A DNA stretch of 64,000 nucleotides from Symsagittifera roscoffensis (Eukaryota; Xenacoelomorpha; Acoela; Convolutidae), in contig NC_087062.1 of NCBI RefSeq assembly GCF_963678635.1, positions 73,313,345 to 73,377,344 on the forward strand. Direction: 5' to 3'. Shown in pieces: positions 1-11,085 of this stretch. How positions within the stretch are numbered: the first letter of the stretch is position 1; every line of letters begins with the position of its first letter. The translations under genes were made by a program, and so were the position numbers. The notes under the pieces were generated by a model that saw only the letters and a program-made list of their open reading frames with translations, did not search any database and was not told the origin of the DNA.

Positions 1-2
1 TT

Positions 3-857
3 GATCACTTCACAAAGCTGGCAGAGGCTGTGCCGTGTCAAACAGCTTCAGCAGAGGAGACTTGTGACCACTTGATAACCCATTGGATATCAAGGTATGG
101 TTGTCCAATGACTTTTCAGTCAGACAACGGCAAAGCCTTTGTGGGGGACTTGACTAAGGAATTAATGAAGAGGTCACACATAGCTCAAGCACACTCAACT
201 ACCTACCACCCTCAGACCAACGGACTTTTAGAGAGACAGAATAGAACGTTGGTGAACATGCTGAGGGTATACTGCTCTAGATACATGACGGACTGGGATA
301 AGTATCTGCCTCAAGTCTTAGGGGCATACAACAGTACTCAACACTCAACGACGGGAATCAGCCCATTCATGATGTTGACAGGCAAAGAGAGAGCGATGCC
401 CCTGACGTTCTTTTACCCGGAGTATGAAGGAAAGAGGACGTCGCCTCAAGCTTACGTGAAAGAGGCGATCAGGAGACAGCAGGAAATTAACGAGCTGTGC
501 AGGAGGAACACTGCGCAGGCACAAATGAGACAGCGCAAGAATTATGATGAAAAAATAGTACAGGCAAAGCCATATGAAGTGGGCCAGTATGTGTGGGTTT
601 TCCAGAATGTGATACCGCCCAAAGGGGCGAAGAAACTACTCAAGAAATGGAGAGGACCATTCATGATAGCTGAAGTACATCAACAAGGACGGTTCTACTG
701 CTTGAGTACTGGGCGAGCAGCACATTATGAGAACCTGAAGCCTCATATCCCATCCCCAGAGGACTGGTGTGTACCAAAAGACATGGAGGGACTAAAGTAC
801 CTACTGGTGGAACCAGCATGTGAAATGAACGAGAAAGGCACCAGAGATAAAAAATGA
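3..857 (+). pseudogene. pol: Element A integrase, C-terminal half (partial at window edge)
   Basis: Integrase inserts the cDNA copy into host DNA. The frame is open from base 3, so the true start lies outside the window. The second catalytic aspartate is visible in SDNGKAF (codon at 123-125) and the glutamate in GLLERQNR (codon at 231-233). Exactly 35 residues separate them, the D,D-35-E spacing of retroviral-type integrases. A GPF/Y-like module follows (KKWRGPFMIAEV, about 645-680), with no chromodomain after it. The frame ends at a TGA after a run of six A residues. Element B reads straight on there, so this end is a one-base frameshift and not the natural C-terminus. Confidence 0.85.
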
Positions 858-870
858 TGGCAATGAAAAC

Positions 871-2092
871 TTGAGTTTAGATGACAATGAAAAAATAGAC
901 GCGGATTCTGAAGCGGAATCTTTTGTGGAAGAAGATTGGAACGATCCGGATCAAGGTGAGGTGCCGAAGTGGACAGAACCAGACTTGTCAATACCAGCGG
1001 GGACAAGGAGTGGCAATCGCAAACGCACAGGCATGAGGTACAACAGGTACGGGGACGGTTTCCTGATCGACAAGATAAAGCCCGATGACCTATGCAGAGA
1101 ACTAACAAGTGTGGGCGAGCTGGCGGCAGATGGTGAATGGCAGATCATCAATGATAATGAACACCATCCACTCGACTACTCGACGCCGGAGCGGGAGACG
1201 GATTTAGAACAGAGCGAGATAGAGAGGAAAGAAAATACGAACTTGAGGATATTAGAATGGATGCGCGATGTCAAGAACGAAAACGAGGAAGGACAGAGCA
1301 TACAGCAAGTTGACATATCAGCAGGGAAGTACATGAAAACGGAGGATCCTCTTTTCGGCTGGACGGCAACAGACAGTCCGCTCGACATTCCGCCAGATAA
1401 TTCAGACCCAGCATCATCGACGGGGACGTCGATAAATATTTTTGTCCGGGGAGTCGGGGTAGGACTTACGCACACCGAAAATTTGATGATAAAGAAACTC
1501 AGAGAAGTGAGAGAAAAGTGCGGACTGGAGCTGGAAGGGGAGGAGGCCGAGCCTACCAGAGGACGGAATTTCAAAACGAAGTTTGAAATACCAAACGAAT
1601 ACTCAGAGAATATCCTGATAACGGATAGTGACTTCATTCTGTCAGACAGGACTAGCGCAATCTGTATCACGGCGGACATGAGTTTCAAATCAAGACTGGA
1701 AGCAGACTTCAAGAGAGAATACCAGAACGTGGAGTTTCTGTTTAGACAGAGACCGGGACTGGGAGGAATGGCCGCGCTTCCACCATCAGTAGCACAAGTC
1801 CCGGGAAAATATCTGTGCTTCCTAGTGACGAGGGTCAATGACAGAAACACGATCGATCCTGAACACGTGATGTTGGCACTAACGAGACTACGAGACTTCA
1901 TGATTGAAAGAGGGATAACGGAGGTCTCAATGCCGGTGTATGACCCAAACAAGGGGGTAATTGAGCCCAAGGGAATTGTACGCTATCCTACACGTGGTCT
2001 TCGCAGAAACTGAGATAATGGTGCATCTTCACAAGAAATACTACTTGAGCATCGCCAGAGTCGGGTACGCGGGGGTCTTGAGTTGGGCATGA
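871..2092 (+). pseudogene. Element A post-integrase region with TARG1-like macrodomain
   Basis: This continues the Pol polyprotein after the frameshift near 857. An acidic, low-complexity linker (about 871-1590) is followed by a macrodomain-like segment (about 1605-2060). The segment contains ICITADMSF, GKYLCFLVTR and ITEVSMPVYDPNKG, matching in order the strands and helices of the TARG1/OARD1 macrodomain family, which binds or hydrolyses ADP-ribose. A second frameshift near 1970 moves the last 40 or so residues (ending KKYYLSIARVGYAGVLSWA) into another frame, closing at TGA 2090-2092. Residues equivalent to the TARG1 catalytic Lys and Asp are not conserved, so enzyme activity is doubtful. 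No signal peptide or transmembrane segment is seen, which argues against an envelope gene. Confidence 0.7.
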
Positions 2093-2513
2093 GGGAAGAA
2101 TCTCGAGTTAGGTATGGGGGTACAAAACAGGTAGAGAATTTTAGAGGTGATTGGCATGACAATTAACATTTTAAATGATTGATGGTGATTGATGGTGATT
2201 AATGTTTTTAGAAAATTTCCAATTGAACTATTTTAAATAGGACGGAAAGGAAAGGGTTTTAACTATAATAGTAAAGGGGGTTTTAAGGTTAGCAACACCA
2301 CCTGCTAGTCTAAAAATGGAGTGTTATTTTCAGATTGATTTGGTAAAGTCAAATTGACTACTCAACTGTATTCAATTGAAGAAAGAGAACACAAGTTGAA
2401 CGACACCTCAAGAAGTAATACTCAAGTTGCTCAGGTAATACTCAAGTTGCTCAGGTAATACTCAAGTTGCTCAGGTAGAACTCAATACTCAAGATCATTT
2501 GGAAATTACGGAA
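2093..2513 (+). promoter_or_regulatory. Element A inter-ORF region, possible internal promoter
   Basis: This non-coding gap separates the Gag-Pol-macrodomain frame from the accessory frame. It holds a short tandem repeat of TGATTGATGG type near 2175-2204, a TATA-like TTTTAAATAGGAC at 2231-2243 and a threefold 20-bp repeat before the accessory ATG. An AATAGGAC string preceded by an AT-rich box recurs at 11261 and 11748 in the 3' part of the same element. A promoter or splice role is inference, based on the need to express a second large frame. Confidence 0.35.
2415..2474 (+). repeat. Threefold tandem 20-bp repeat
   Basis: The 20-mer GTAATACTCAAGTTGCTCAG occurs three times head to tail with no mismatch, followed by a partial fourth unit. 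It lies 40 bp upstream of the accessory-frame ATG at 2514 and contains CTCAAG, the reverse complement of the CTTGAG hexamer that is over-represented across element A. Confidence 0.9.
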
Positions 2514-3380
2514 ATGGCAGATCGATTCTGGAAGTCCATGCCAACGGCTTTGAAAAAACCCACACTTGACAAAACATACAGACGTCTGAGGGACCTGGAT
2601 TATATTCAAGTGGATGAGAGAATGGCAGTGATGTTGAACGCCATCCTCCAGTTGGAGGATGAGGGCGAGTGTCGGGAGTCTGCGACAGAAGCAGTTTTGA
2701 TGGTGGGCTACACCACCGATGGGATATCTAATCAAGAGCAAACCAGGTGGCTGTCTTGGAACGTGGATGGAGCAATAAGGGGGTTCGATTTGGCAAGGAA
2801 CCCTGGCTTGAGTAATAATACTGAGTATGGAGCAGGGGAATTCCCACTACCGGCCACACCATCAGCCAGATCCACGGGCCAGAGCACGAGCAAGACACCA
2901 TTGATGTCTCGAGCACAGCAGACGGGGGAAGCATATCCGGACGTCAGCATCATGAAGAGAGAGCTTGAGAGGACTCAGCCGGAGAGAAACAAGGCGAACC
3001 TCGACCGGGATCAAGCGGTGCTCGAGAGAGACCAGGCAAAAGTTGAGAGGGATCAAGCGCGGAGGGAACTGGACATGATGAGAGCTGAACAGCTACAGGC
3101 AGAAAGGGTGCGGGAGAATGCCGCCAATTGCGAGCAGCTGAAGTCAGAGCTTGAAAAGATCCTACAACGACAGCGCGAGCTCGACATGCAGAAGGGGGCT
3201 AGGCCCAAAGAGCGGGTGGTGACCGGCTCAAAGTCAGAGTCACGCATGGAGGTGGATGAGGCTCCTAGGTCGAAGGGACGATTCAACCTCGATCGTGCTG
3301 CTCAAGAACATATGAACGAAGGGCTGGAGGTGTGGATACCGTCTGAATCAGCGTCCTCCCTGCGTGGTCTAGAGACATAA
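2514..3380 (+). pseudogene. Element A accessory polyprotein, N-terminal segment with coiled coil
   Basis: The ATG at 2514 (MADRFWKSM) is preferred because element B has an equivalent ATG (MDNFNLDEL) at the same point of the alignment. The first 100 residues align to element B around EVLLMVGYTTDG/EVLLMAAYGERG. Residues from about 150 on form a strongly charged heptad-like repeat (units of ERDQAKVERDQA type), a likely coiled coil and self-association region. The function is unknown. A frameshift near 3385 separates it from the SGNH segment. Confidence 0.6.
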
Positions 3381-3392
3381 GCAATACGCCCG

Positions 3393-4495
3393 TTGATGGA
3401 CGTCGCGCTGCCTGGATATACGCCAAGTTCGACCCCGGGTAGTAGTCAGGTGAGTGGTAGCTCGTCACGACTGAAAGAATTGCACGAGCGGCTACATCTA
3501 AAGAATCGCGAGAGTCCAGCAAGAGTGGACCTGCCATCGACGTGGGGGGAACAACCTGTCAGGAGTGTGGTTATCTCGAGTTACAAAAAGAATACGGAAG
3601 GTAGATACCACAGGCACAATCGGAAGGACTGGAGCACGGCGAGTTGGACAGGAGGGATTGCTTCCATAACGCGGCTTGGGTGGGATACTTCACGCAGCCA
3701 CGTGTGCCCGAAGGAGCGGTCCACTTGATCATAGGGGACAGCTTGCTGCGGGTGTTGACCCGGATCCAGACCCATTGGCAAACGGGAATCTTGAGCTTCG
3801 CTGGAGCCGCGACGCCGCAGATGTAAGCGACACTTGAGATGCTAGGTATGGCAAGAGTAAATACGGTGACACTGATGATCGGGACGAATGACGTGTCTAG
3901 GGGTGAAGCAAGGAAGGTGATGAGGCTGCATGACAAGATGAGCTGCATTCTCGAGGAATTGCGAATTCAAATGGATCCGGCCATTCTTACGGTGTGCACC
4001 GTCCCTTACAACATGAAAGCGGATCAACATGCAATGGAGATTAACACAAAGGTGCGAAACCTGAATGAAATAATCAGGCTGATACACAAAAGAAGCGTCC
4101 TCCCCGTTGGGCTGTTGGACGTGGTCGAGCAAATGGAGCTATCTGCTTTCCCTGACAACGCATCTGCGGATGGGATTCATTTTGATAGGCCCAGAGGGGT
4201 GGAGTGGTTGAATGACGTCTTCCAAAGGCACATAAACGTGTTGGAGACAGAGTTACTAGAGACGGCACAGGTCACGTTCGGACCAACCCCAAATCCACCT
4301 TTCTGCATTTCGAGAGCTTTGTCCAGCCGCTTGGGGGCGATGGCTGATTCTAGAGACAGTTCGAGGGATAGCCGAACTAAGTTTCCGGGCGCTGCGCCCA
4401 TGGAGGCTGATGATGCAACGTCATCAACGCCCCAGGGATCAAGAATATCCTCGGTGGTGGTGGCGGAGAAGAAGAAGCCAGACGGAACAGGTTGA
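3393..4495 (+). pseudogene. Element A SGNH/GDSL hydrolase-like domain, broken frame
   Basis: SGNH hydrolases are serine esterases or lipases with four conserved blocks. Here block I is IIGDSLLRV (serine codon at about 3740), block II is the glycine of FAGAATPQ (about 3800), block III is MIGTNDVSRG (about 3878-3907) and block V is ADGIHFDR (Asp and His codons at about 4169-4180). The frame is interrupted by shifts between 3590 and 3640 and by a TAA at 3824-3826, where element B has a tyrosine. The catalytic Ser, Gly, Asn, Asp and His positions are all still encoded. The tail (about 4300-4495) is a serine-rich linker. Confidence 0.75.
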
Positions 4496-5154
4496 AATAT
4501 GAGGAGAAGGTCAAGGAGCTGGACCTGGAGGACCTCGAGTGCAGGCTAGAGTTAGCGAAAGCTTTGGGTCTTGAGCAGGTGTCGCACGAAGACTTGAGCA
4601 GACTCCAGTGTGTGGACTGGCTGAAGGCTCACGAGACACACTTCTCGAGAGCAAAAATAGCTGAGACGGCGGATCTGACTGGGATTCCCACAAAATCGGT
4701 GATGGGACCCATTAACTATAGACCTCTCAAGTCATTAGGGAGTCCGGGATTCGTAGTGGAGTCTCCCAAACACCGAACTAGCATTGCCAGGATTAGGGTG
4801 GCCACTCCAGCACAGTTGAGGGTGGTGGACAAGCTGATGGATCCGAGGGAGATGGAATTACCAGACGCCGCGTATGAAGGCACGAAACTGGCCAACGATC
4901 CCAGATACGGGAAACCCTGCTGGAATACGCAGCTGGCCAAAACCTTAGCTGCTTATGACAGGGCGGACCCAGCCGCAGCGAGGGTAGTCATCGTAGCGGG
5001 ATCGGACTTTGAGGGAACGTCTCCCAAATTGTTTTGGCCGGAAACTCTGATATATAAATTGCCGGGAGCGGAGCTAAACCAGATGTTAACCCTGGTGGTG
5101 GCAATAAAGTCGGAGATGCCTTGTGAGCCCGAGCTACTGCTGTTTCAGGGATGA
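4492..5154 (+). pseudogene. Element A accessory polyprotein, start of second SGNH-like domain
   Basis: This segment aligns with element B from the KYEEKVKELDL/IYKDELMKLDL block through MGPINYRPL and up to VVIVAGSDFEGTS and LLLFQG. It stops at a TGA where a one-base deletion relative to element B shifts the frame within the FQG-MNDHL block. The IVAGSDF and GMNDHL strings look like divergent block I and block III motifs of an SGNH fold. Function is unknown. Confidence 0.55.
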
Positions 5155-6966
5155 ACGATCACTTGCATGCGACGGGGTTTCTTGAGCAGCTCAAGGGTGA
5201 TGAACCTACGCCGAAGAAGATCTGGGAAGCCATCCATACATTATTTGCAGCCATGAATGAAGTACAAGAGAACGTTGCCTCACGATTTGGCTCCAAGACG
5301 AAAGTGGCGTTCACGACGTCCCCCGCCTACGCGAGCATGCCTCCCGCTCTGCAATTCATGTATGCAATCTTGATCTTGATAGCAGAAGTGAATGGATGGC
5401 GTATTTTGATGGCAGCTCCCAATCGGGAACTGGAACCTACAAACTTGAGACTTCGTAGGTCAGAGCTTGCGGCGGTGTGGGCGGATGTGTCCCACGCGTT
5501 GAGGGGCTTTCACGAGTTGGCAGACATCCTCATCGTGTTGGACGAGGTCCTCTTGCTGGAGATATCTAACTTTGCTAGGCAACTCAAGCTCAGTCCGATT
5601 ATAGGAGACGATCATCCAGTGGTGGCTCACTTGACGGCCAGTCTGTGGTTTCGAAACATAGAGGTGACCATCACAATCTCCACCAGTAAATCTAGAGGGC
5701 CGAGCAACGAGAGGAAGAACGTGGCAGCATCAGAGAAGCAGCTGGAGTCGATGGTGTATCGACTGACACAAGAGGGAGGCAGGTGGCCCTTCCTGACACC
5801 AAGGCTGGAGAACGCCACGGAGAAGACAAGAGAAGATGCTCCGCTTCTGGTGAAGCAGATCTGGGATTTTCTTGAGGAGCAGCTGGGAGAGGCTGAAAAG
5901 AGGGAAATGACGGTTGGCAGATTCGTCACGGCAGCCAACGAAGTCACGATTGGAGGATTCTGGAGGGAGCACGCAAGGGGTGAGCTGAGGACGAGGAGGG
6001 ATCACGAAATTCTTGAGTTCTTGAGTCCTTGTTGGGGAAAGGAGTTCCTGGCCGGAGTGTATAGCGCGAAAGATACCATCTTTAAAGCCTTCATACAGGA
6101 ATTGTTGAATATGCCCATCAGTCTGTTGCTGGCACTGTACTTGGTTTACCCAAGGTACTTGTTTAGTATGGGCCCAGCATACATGTTCAGTCGGGGCGTG
6201 GACACCCTCCGGATAGACGGATACTTGACATTCGTGCTTCTAACCCACGGGGAACTGGAGTCATTTCACCGACTGATGAAATACGGAGAGCCTCTGTCGA
6301 TGGGGAGAGCACACTCGAGCATTGACACCTACTCGTATAAGTGTGCTGCCGGGCTAAAGACGCTGCTGGTACAGTACCTACTGAAGCAGAACCGGCACCT
6401 AACTGGAGAAGAAAAGAGCCCGAAGACAAGAGAAGAGTGGAGGAAAGTGAATGGGGGCATGCCTCTATTGACGGATCTATGCCTGGCCATGAGATCGGAC
6501 CCCATGGGGATGATCCGGGGGCTAAAGGAAGTCGTAACCTGTATCTATGGACCGGCAGTCACGTTTGCGTTTCCAGATCCTCTGGTGAAAGCTTATCGAC
6601 ACTCCGTGACCCACGTGAGCCTCATAAGCATACTAGATGGAACGACACTTAATTGGTGTCAACAGGAGGTGCTAAGGGCACAGATGAGCAACACGGTGCT
6701 CTTCGGAAAGGTGAAGGATCCGGAGTTGGTGGTATACAGTTTTCGAGGACAACTGCAGTGCAGGATGGGAGGCAAGCGCGAAGGCCCTATCGAAACTTAT
6801 CCCAAGTTCTGGAACCTAAACCCCCTGACAGCAAGTGGGCAAGAGATCTTGAGAATTCCCGCATGGAAGAAGAGCTTCGAGCTGGTGAAGAGGGAATTAG
6901 AAGCGATATTGGAGAAGGAAGTCCTGCCAGCAAGCATTCCCGAACTCCCGACAGTGAGGAGAATGA
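5151..6966 (+). pseudogene. Element A accessory polyprotein, SGNH-like core and helical region
   Basis: The open frame runs on to 7109, but similarity to element B ends near TVRRM at about 6960, after which the correct sequence continues in another frame. Conserved blocks shared with element B include MNDHLHATGF, SPAYASMPPALQFMYA, AAPNRELE, LSNFARQLKL-like and GGMPLLTDLCLAMRSDP. The first part resembles a degenerate SGNH fold; the rest is predicted mainly helical from its composition. I recognise no named family for the helical part. Confidence 0.55.
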
Positions 6967-6975
6967 CCCCTGGGG

Positions 6976-7191
6976 ATGAACAGCTCCCTGGTGGTCCCAT
7001 CCCTTTTCGCAAGAGCAGCAACCGAAGAACAGCAGAAGGAGTTCATCGACGGCAGGGATCCTCTCTTCATCGGCTACACTGCGATTTATTTTCACACCAG
7101 CGAAGATAAATTCATGGACAACTCAAGCCAAGAAAATGAGAGGGTCGATGCCCCCGAAATTCGAGGTTCGAGATGCCTTGAGAATACTTGA
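6976..7191 (+). pseudogene. Element A accessory polyprotein, short frameshifted bridge
   Basis: This short frame holds the piece missing between the segments at 5151-6966 and 7136-8683. It shares a DGRDPLFIGYTAIYFHTSED block with the DPYFVGRNAAVLQYTRF block of element B. It overlaps the following segment by a frameshift near 7140. Confidence 0.45.
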
Positions 7192-8683
7192 GCGGGCAGG
7201 TCTAGAGAACCAGTTGCCGGTGTGGGACGACGGCAGGATGATAGTGAATGAAGGGCATATCGCACTGAAAGCAGACGAGGTGCTGTTTGCCACAAGGAGA
7301 TACCGGGCACCTTACGGACTAGAGCAGGTGGAAAGGAATCAGGAAGGAAAAAAGCTGGATGCAGCAGGCCCATTGCATGTGGCCCTGACAGAGTACAAGG
7401 AAAGGGGTCCAGCTACGCCAGCACCCCTATCAGTGGATACCCCTGGGGATAAAAGGAGTGGTCCCGTAGAGGATCGATTCAGAAGGATTCTTGAGAGAAG
7501 AGAAGCAGAATCGGGGGAGGAGAGCATGGATGAGACTCTCAGCGAGGCAGGAGAGGATATGGAGGTGGGAAATACCCCGGAGCAGAAGCCATCAGAGGAA
7601 GAGTTCACCACGCAAGAGCTGTTGAAAGATCTGAGTGGAGAAAATTGGGCAGACACCCCCACGCCACCTTTGACCTCATCTCCTCGCAAGAACCTAGAGT
7701 TGCCACTGACGAGTGAGAATCCCAACATGGGAATGATCTTCTTGAGTACGAACAAAAGGGAGAAAAACACCTTCGAGGGAAACAGGGATGCCTTCCTAGG
7801 TACCCTGGATGCGGATGCTTGGCGAAAATTCTTGAGCGATTTCAATCGAGAAGTGGACGACGACACCACATTGGACGATTTCAAGGAGGAGCTGTGGGAC
7901 ACGGTGGTGAAGTTCGGAGAACCTATCCTGGTGGGGACAGTTCTGGAGGAGAGAGCTAGAGAAGAGCTGCTGAGCAAGATGGTCGATTTGAGGAAGGCAC
8001 CACAAAAGACCAGAGAAGACAAAGGTAAAGACAGCTCTACTCCGAAACAAAAAACTGACGATAAAATAATTGAACATGTAAGGGGGGATAAGGTCGGAAC
8101 TAGTAATATAATTAAAAGTACTACTATCCTTAAGGCTCGAGCAGGGGGGAGGCAAGAGTTGGAAGGGTTGGGGGGAGACAAGGAAGTCGAATCAGTGATG
8201 GTAACGACAACGCCCCCGAGTAAAGACGTGAGGTCTCGCAAGAGGAAGAGAGACGTGGAGGGATTGGGAAGTCCTTCGGCGGATGCGGTCTCGAAGAAGA
8301 ACTTGAGAGAGACGGCCGTCATGGTTCTGGCACGATGGAAGACAGCAGCCTACAAGAGTAGCTACGAGCCGAGGAAACTGCTCGATGTAGAAACGGAGAT
8401 GGAGATCCCCACCAGTTCAGCAACGGAAGAAAACTTCAAACCTCAGAGGATAAAAATGAAGCGAGGTTCAACGAGCGGGCAGACCTGGGAAGTGGACGTC
8501 GGTAATGAATGGGTCTCAAATGAACACCAGGCTACCGGGAAGCAAGTGACTAGCGATCCTCTTGAGAAGAATAAAACGAGGAACACCGCCCGACCGTGGT
8601 GGGTGGCCCTGGAAACATTGCAGGAGTTGGAAGACTGCCTGAAGAAGCTCGACAGTGGAGTGTCACGCAAACGACGCAACTGA
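7136..8683 (+). pseudogene. Element A accessory polyprotein, central unrecognised segment
   Basis: The segment begins with a conserved globular stretch (KFEVRDALRILERAGLE) matching the end of element B's second accessory block. An acidic linker follows, then a FLGTLDADAWRKFLSDF block matching FLGTLPEEEWEVHHRDY in element B, then another charged linker. The element B sequence has a TAA inside the region that is open here. No named domain is recognised, and the stretch from about 8020 to 8683 looks disordered. Confidence 0.5.
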
Positions 8684-8719
8684 GCTACCCAGCAGAAGGC
8701 TGGTATCAATAAATTAGCA

Positions 8720-9064
8720 TTGGGGAGCCAGCTGAAGAGAACTTGGCAGAGCTTGTTAAAGGATCATTTTGAAGAAGCTATGAGAACATCATCATCGGCA
8801 TCGCCGTTGATGGCGAATCCCTTTATTAGGACCGCAGGACAACTGATGTTTGCGTGGAGCCTGTTGGGAATAGAGTTAGAGACACTAACTTCGTACGACA
8901 AGTTGAAGTTGGGAGGCAAGAACCTAGAGGTATATCGAATGCTGATGCAGCATGTTGCTAGGGACAACTCAGGCTTGAGCCTGGCAAGGAGGAAGGATGC
9001 TACCTGCTTCTTGAGATGGACAATGTCGATGATGACTGACATTACCATCCTAGCATGTCATTAG
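8720..9064 (+). pseudogene. Element A accessory polyprotein, helical segment
   Basis: The encoded segment includes LMFAWSLLGIELETLTSYD and LARRKDATCFLRW, which align to LRFAWCMMGLTREEYD and CAKRRDALCFIRF in element B. The family is unrecognised. A frameshift near 9060 leads into the next piece. Confidence 0.5.
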
Positions 9065-9972
9065 AGAGAGCAATTGGAAGAAAGACGCTGGAGAGGAGAG
9101 TCTCCACAGTAATCTTGAATGTGTACCAGAGTACTGGGATAGAAAAGGAAAATGGTTCTAGGCAATCTCTGGAGAGCTACAGGAAGTTAGATGAGATATG
9201 GAGATTCTACAACAAGACGTTCGAGGAGAAACACGACGTTCACCGTAACCTGGCTCCTCCAGGAGAGTACTCGAAACCCAACAAGAAGGGAGAGTATCAG
9301 TATGTGTCTGGAGTGATGGGGATGGCATACAACCCTTTCCTAGACTTAGAAGCTGGATGTGCCCATAGAAACTATGAGGTGGCGGAGCTGCTGAAGTTCT
9401 GGACAGAAAGGATAATGGAGATAGACCCCGTGGAAAGAGAGAGACCCAGTCTGGGTTTGATTCTCGAGAGAACATCGGAAGTGATAAGTCTGCCACGCTC
9501 AAGTAAAAGAGTAGAACTAAGAATGGGTAATGGGAACGGCACGTTGACCACGAATCTGGGAGTGGTGTGGAAGTTGCTCAGGCCCTCTTGGTGTCCACAT
9601 CCCCATGCGAGCCTGATCGAGGAAGTCACTGAGCGAGTGAGATTGGCGCCGACAGAGGATGAAGATTTAGCGACCTTGAGTATAGTAGATAGACTGATCC
9701 TGCCTCAGATGAAGGAGTCAAGTGAGATGACGAGCGGAACAGGGTCGGTAAAGAAGATGGAGCCGGGCAGTTGTCTTGACTCGACGTGTGGGAATGGCGA
9801 GCACACCTGTGATGGACGATCGTGCATCAGGACACAGTCTTTCCAGAAAAAAGACCTAGTCACCTGGTTTGAAGATATCACCGAAAGGGAGAAAAGTGAG
9901 ATACAGATAGTGGCTGAGTGTTACCACTGTGAACCTAGCAACAGCTCTGGGGTTCTTCTCGAGAATGTGTAG
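9055..9972 (+). pseudogene. Element A accessory polyprotein, segment with four-cysteine motif
   Basis: Blocks shared with element B include YVSGVMGMAYNPFLD, LLKFWTERI and LLRPSWCPHPHASL. A four-cysteine pattern C-x4-C-x6-C-x4-C (about 9770-9826) has the same spacing in element B, suggesting a metal-binding or disulphide-linked module. The tryptophan in LLKFW is replaced by a TAG stop in element B. A frameshift near 9940 ends the aligned part. Confidence 0.5.
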
Positions 9973-10696
9973 TCTCCAGTCACTGGAGAGGCTAGAGTCA
10001 GAACACCACTTGGTGACCGCGTTGAGCGTGGAGTCATGGCCCGGAGTGTTGCAGGTGACCCAGAAACACATCAAGAGTTGGAAGGTTGGACTCGAAGCGG
10101 AGATGGGATTTCCCATGAGCGAAGCCTATGGACTGCCTCTAAATGCGAAGTCCCTAGTGGGGTCAGTGATGGCCAATCTGTGTGACAGCCACTATACATT
10201 GCACATGGCGATGGTAGAAGTATCCAGCCAGAGGGTATTGATAGACAAAGCCTTCTCAGTGCCCAAATGTGTAAGACTGGCTCGGATGTCACATCATTCA
10301 CACAAGCTGTTGAGGAAGATCCGAGGAACAGTGCCTAAAGAACAAAGGGACGACTTGAGTGAAATCTGGGGTGAAGAACTTCTAGGCTTAGAGAGCGAAA
10401 ATACCACTGACCTCGAGAGACAAAACGTGACGGGGAAGCCCATGGTAAGTGCCCCAAACTTGGAAGAAGTCGACGTGATACACGAGAAGATGATGGAACT
10501 TGAGCCTCTCCTAGAAGCCTCGGGAGAACGCAATCTTAGGAGCATCGACCTCACACACGGGGATTGTCCGTGCCACTGTCTGGCGCAGACAGTGTGGTAC
10601 CCAGACCAAGCCAATCTCTGCCTGATCTGGGATGTAGAAGAAATCAGGTCGTTGAGACTACCCGAGCATCAACAAAAAGTGCCATCTTGGTGGTGA
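9929..10696 (+). pseudogene. Element A accessory polyprotein, conserved segment with CPCHC motif
   Basis: This segment aligns with element B from TALGFF through AFSVPKCVRLARMS and DCPCHCLAQTVWYPDQ. The last part, to about 10670, is the best conserved portion of the C-terminal third of the accessory protein. The function is unknown. The aligned sequence then moves to another frame near 10670. Confidence 0.5.
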
Positions 10697-11085
10697 GCAC
10701 AATGCTGGCTCTACGATGGATGGAAGAAAACATAGCAAAATATCGAGAATCGAAGACGCCAACAGCAGAGTCGATTCACGCGATAGATTACAGCAGGAGA
10801 CTTGAGTTGTTCGAGACAGCATGCAAGGTGTTCGCCATACCAATGGAAGTCAGACGCGTCTGTCTTCACAATTCCTTCTGTTTGAACCGGGAGTCGAAGG
10901 TGAAGAGCTTGTCAAATCAGGCGAAGAGATTGGAAGAGCAAAGGGAAAGGATGCGATCCTATGAACAGCTGAAGGCTTGGGAGGAGATTGTGATCAGCTC
11001 CGATGACGAAGAGGCACTATTGGAACAGATCACAGTGTCAAAAATATCTGGATCGGGTACCTCGAGGGCGAAGAACACAAGGTGA
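10660..11085 (+). pseudogene. Element A accessory polyprotein, C-terminus with internal deletion
   Basis: The segment contains VSTMLALRWMEENI and LFETACKVFAIPMEV, matching VGVMMAIRWLEAHV and LFETMCKVLNIPMEV in element B. Directly after MEVRR it jumps to LHNSFCLNRES, which in element B lies about 90 residues further on, so this copy has lost that part. The frame ends at TGA 11083-11085, the probable end of the accessory product. Confidence 0.5.

Noticed and set aside
1176-1970. Long antisense frame of 264 codons opposite the element A macrodomain
   Set aside because: It has no homology or sensible composition and only mirrors the coding strand, which is supported by element B.
871-2092. Considered as an env-like gene after integrase
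   Set aside because: No signal peptide, transmembrane segment or furin-like site; the C-terminal half matches a macrodomain instead.
7339-8322. Antisense frame of 327 codons, very rich in Ser and Leu
   Set aside because: It is the shadow of an acidic linker on the + strand; Ser/Leu richness is the usual product of reading such sequence backwards.
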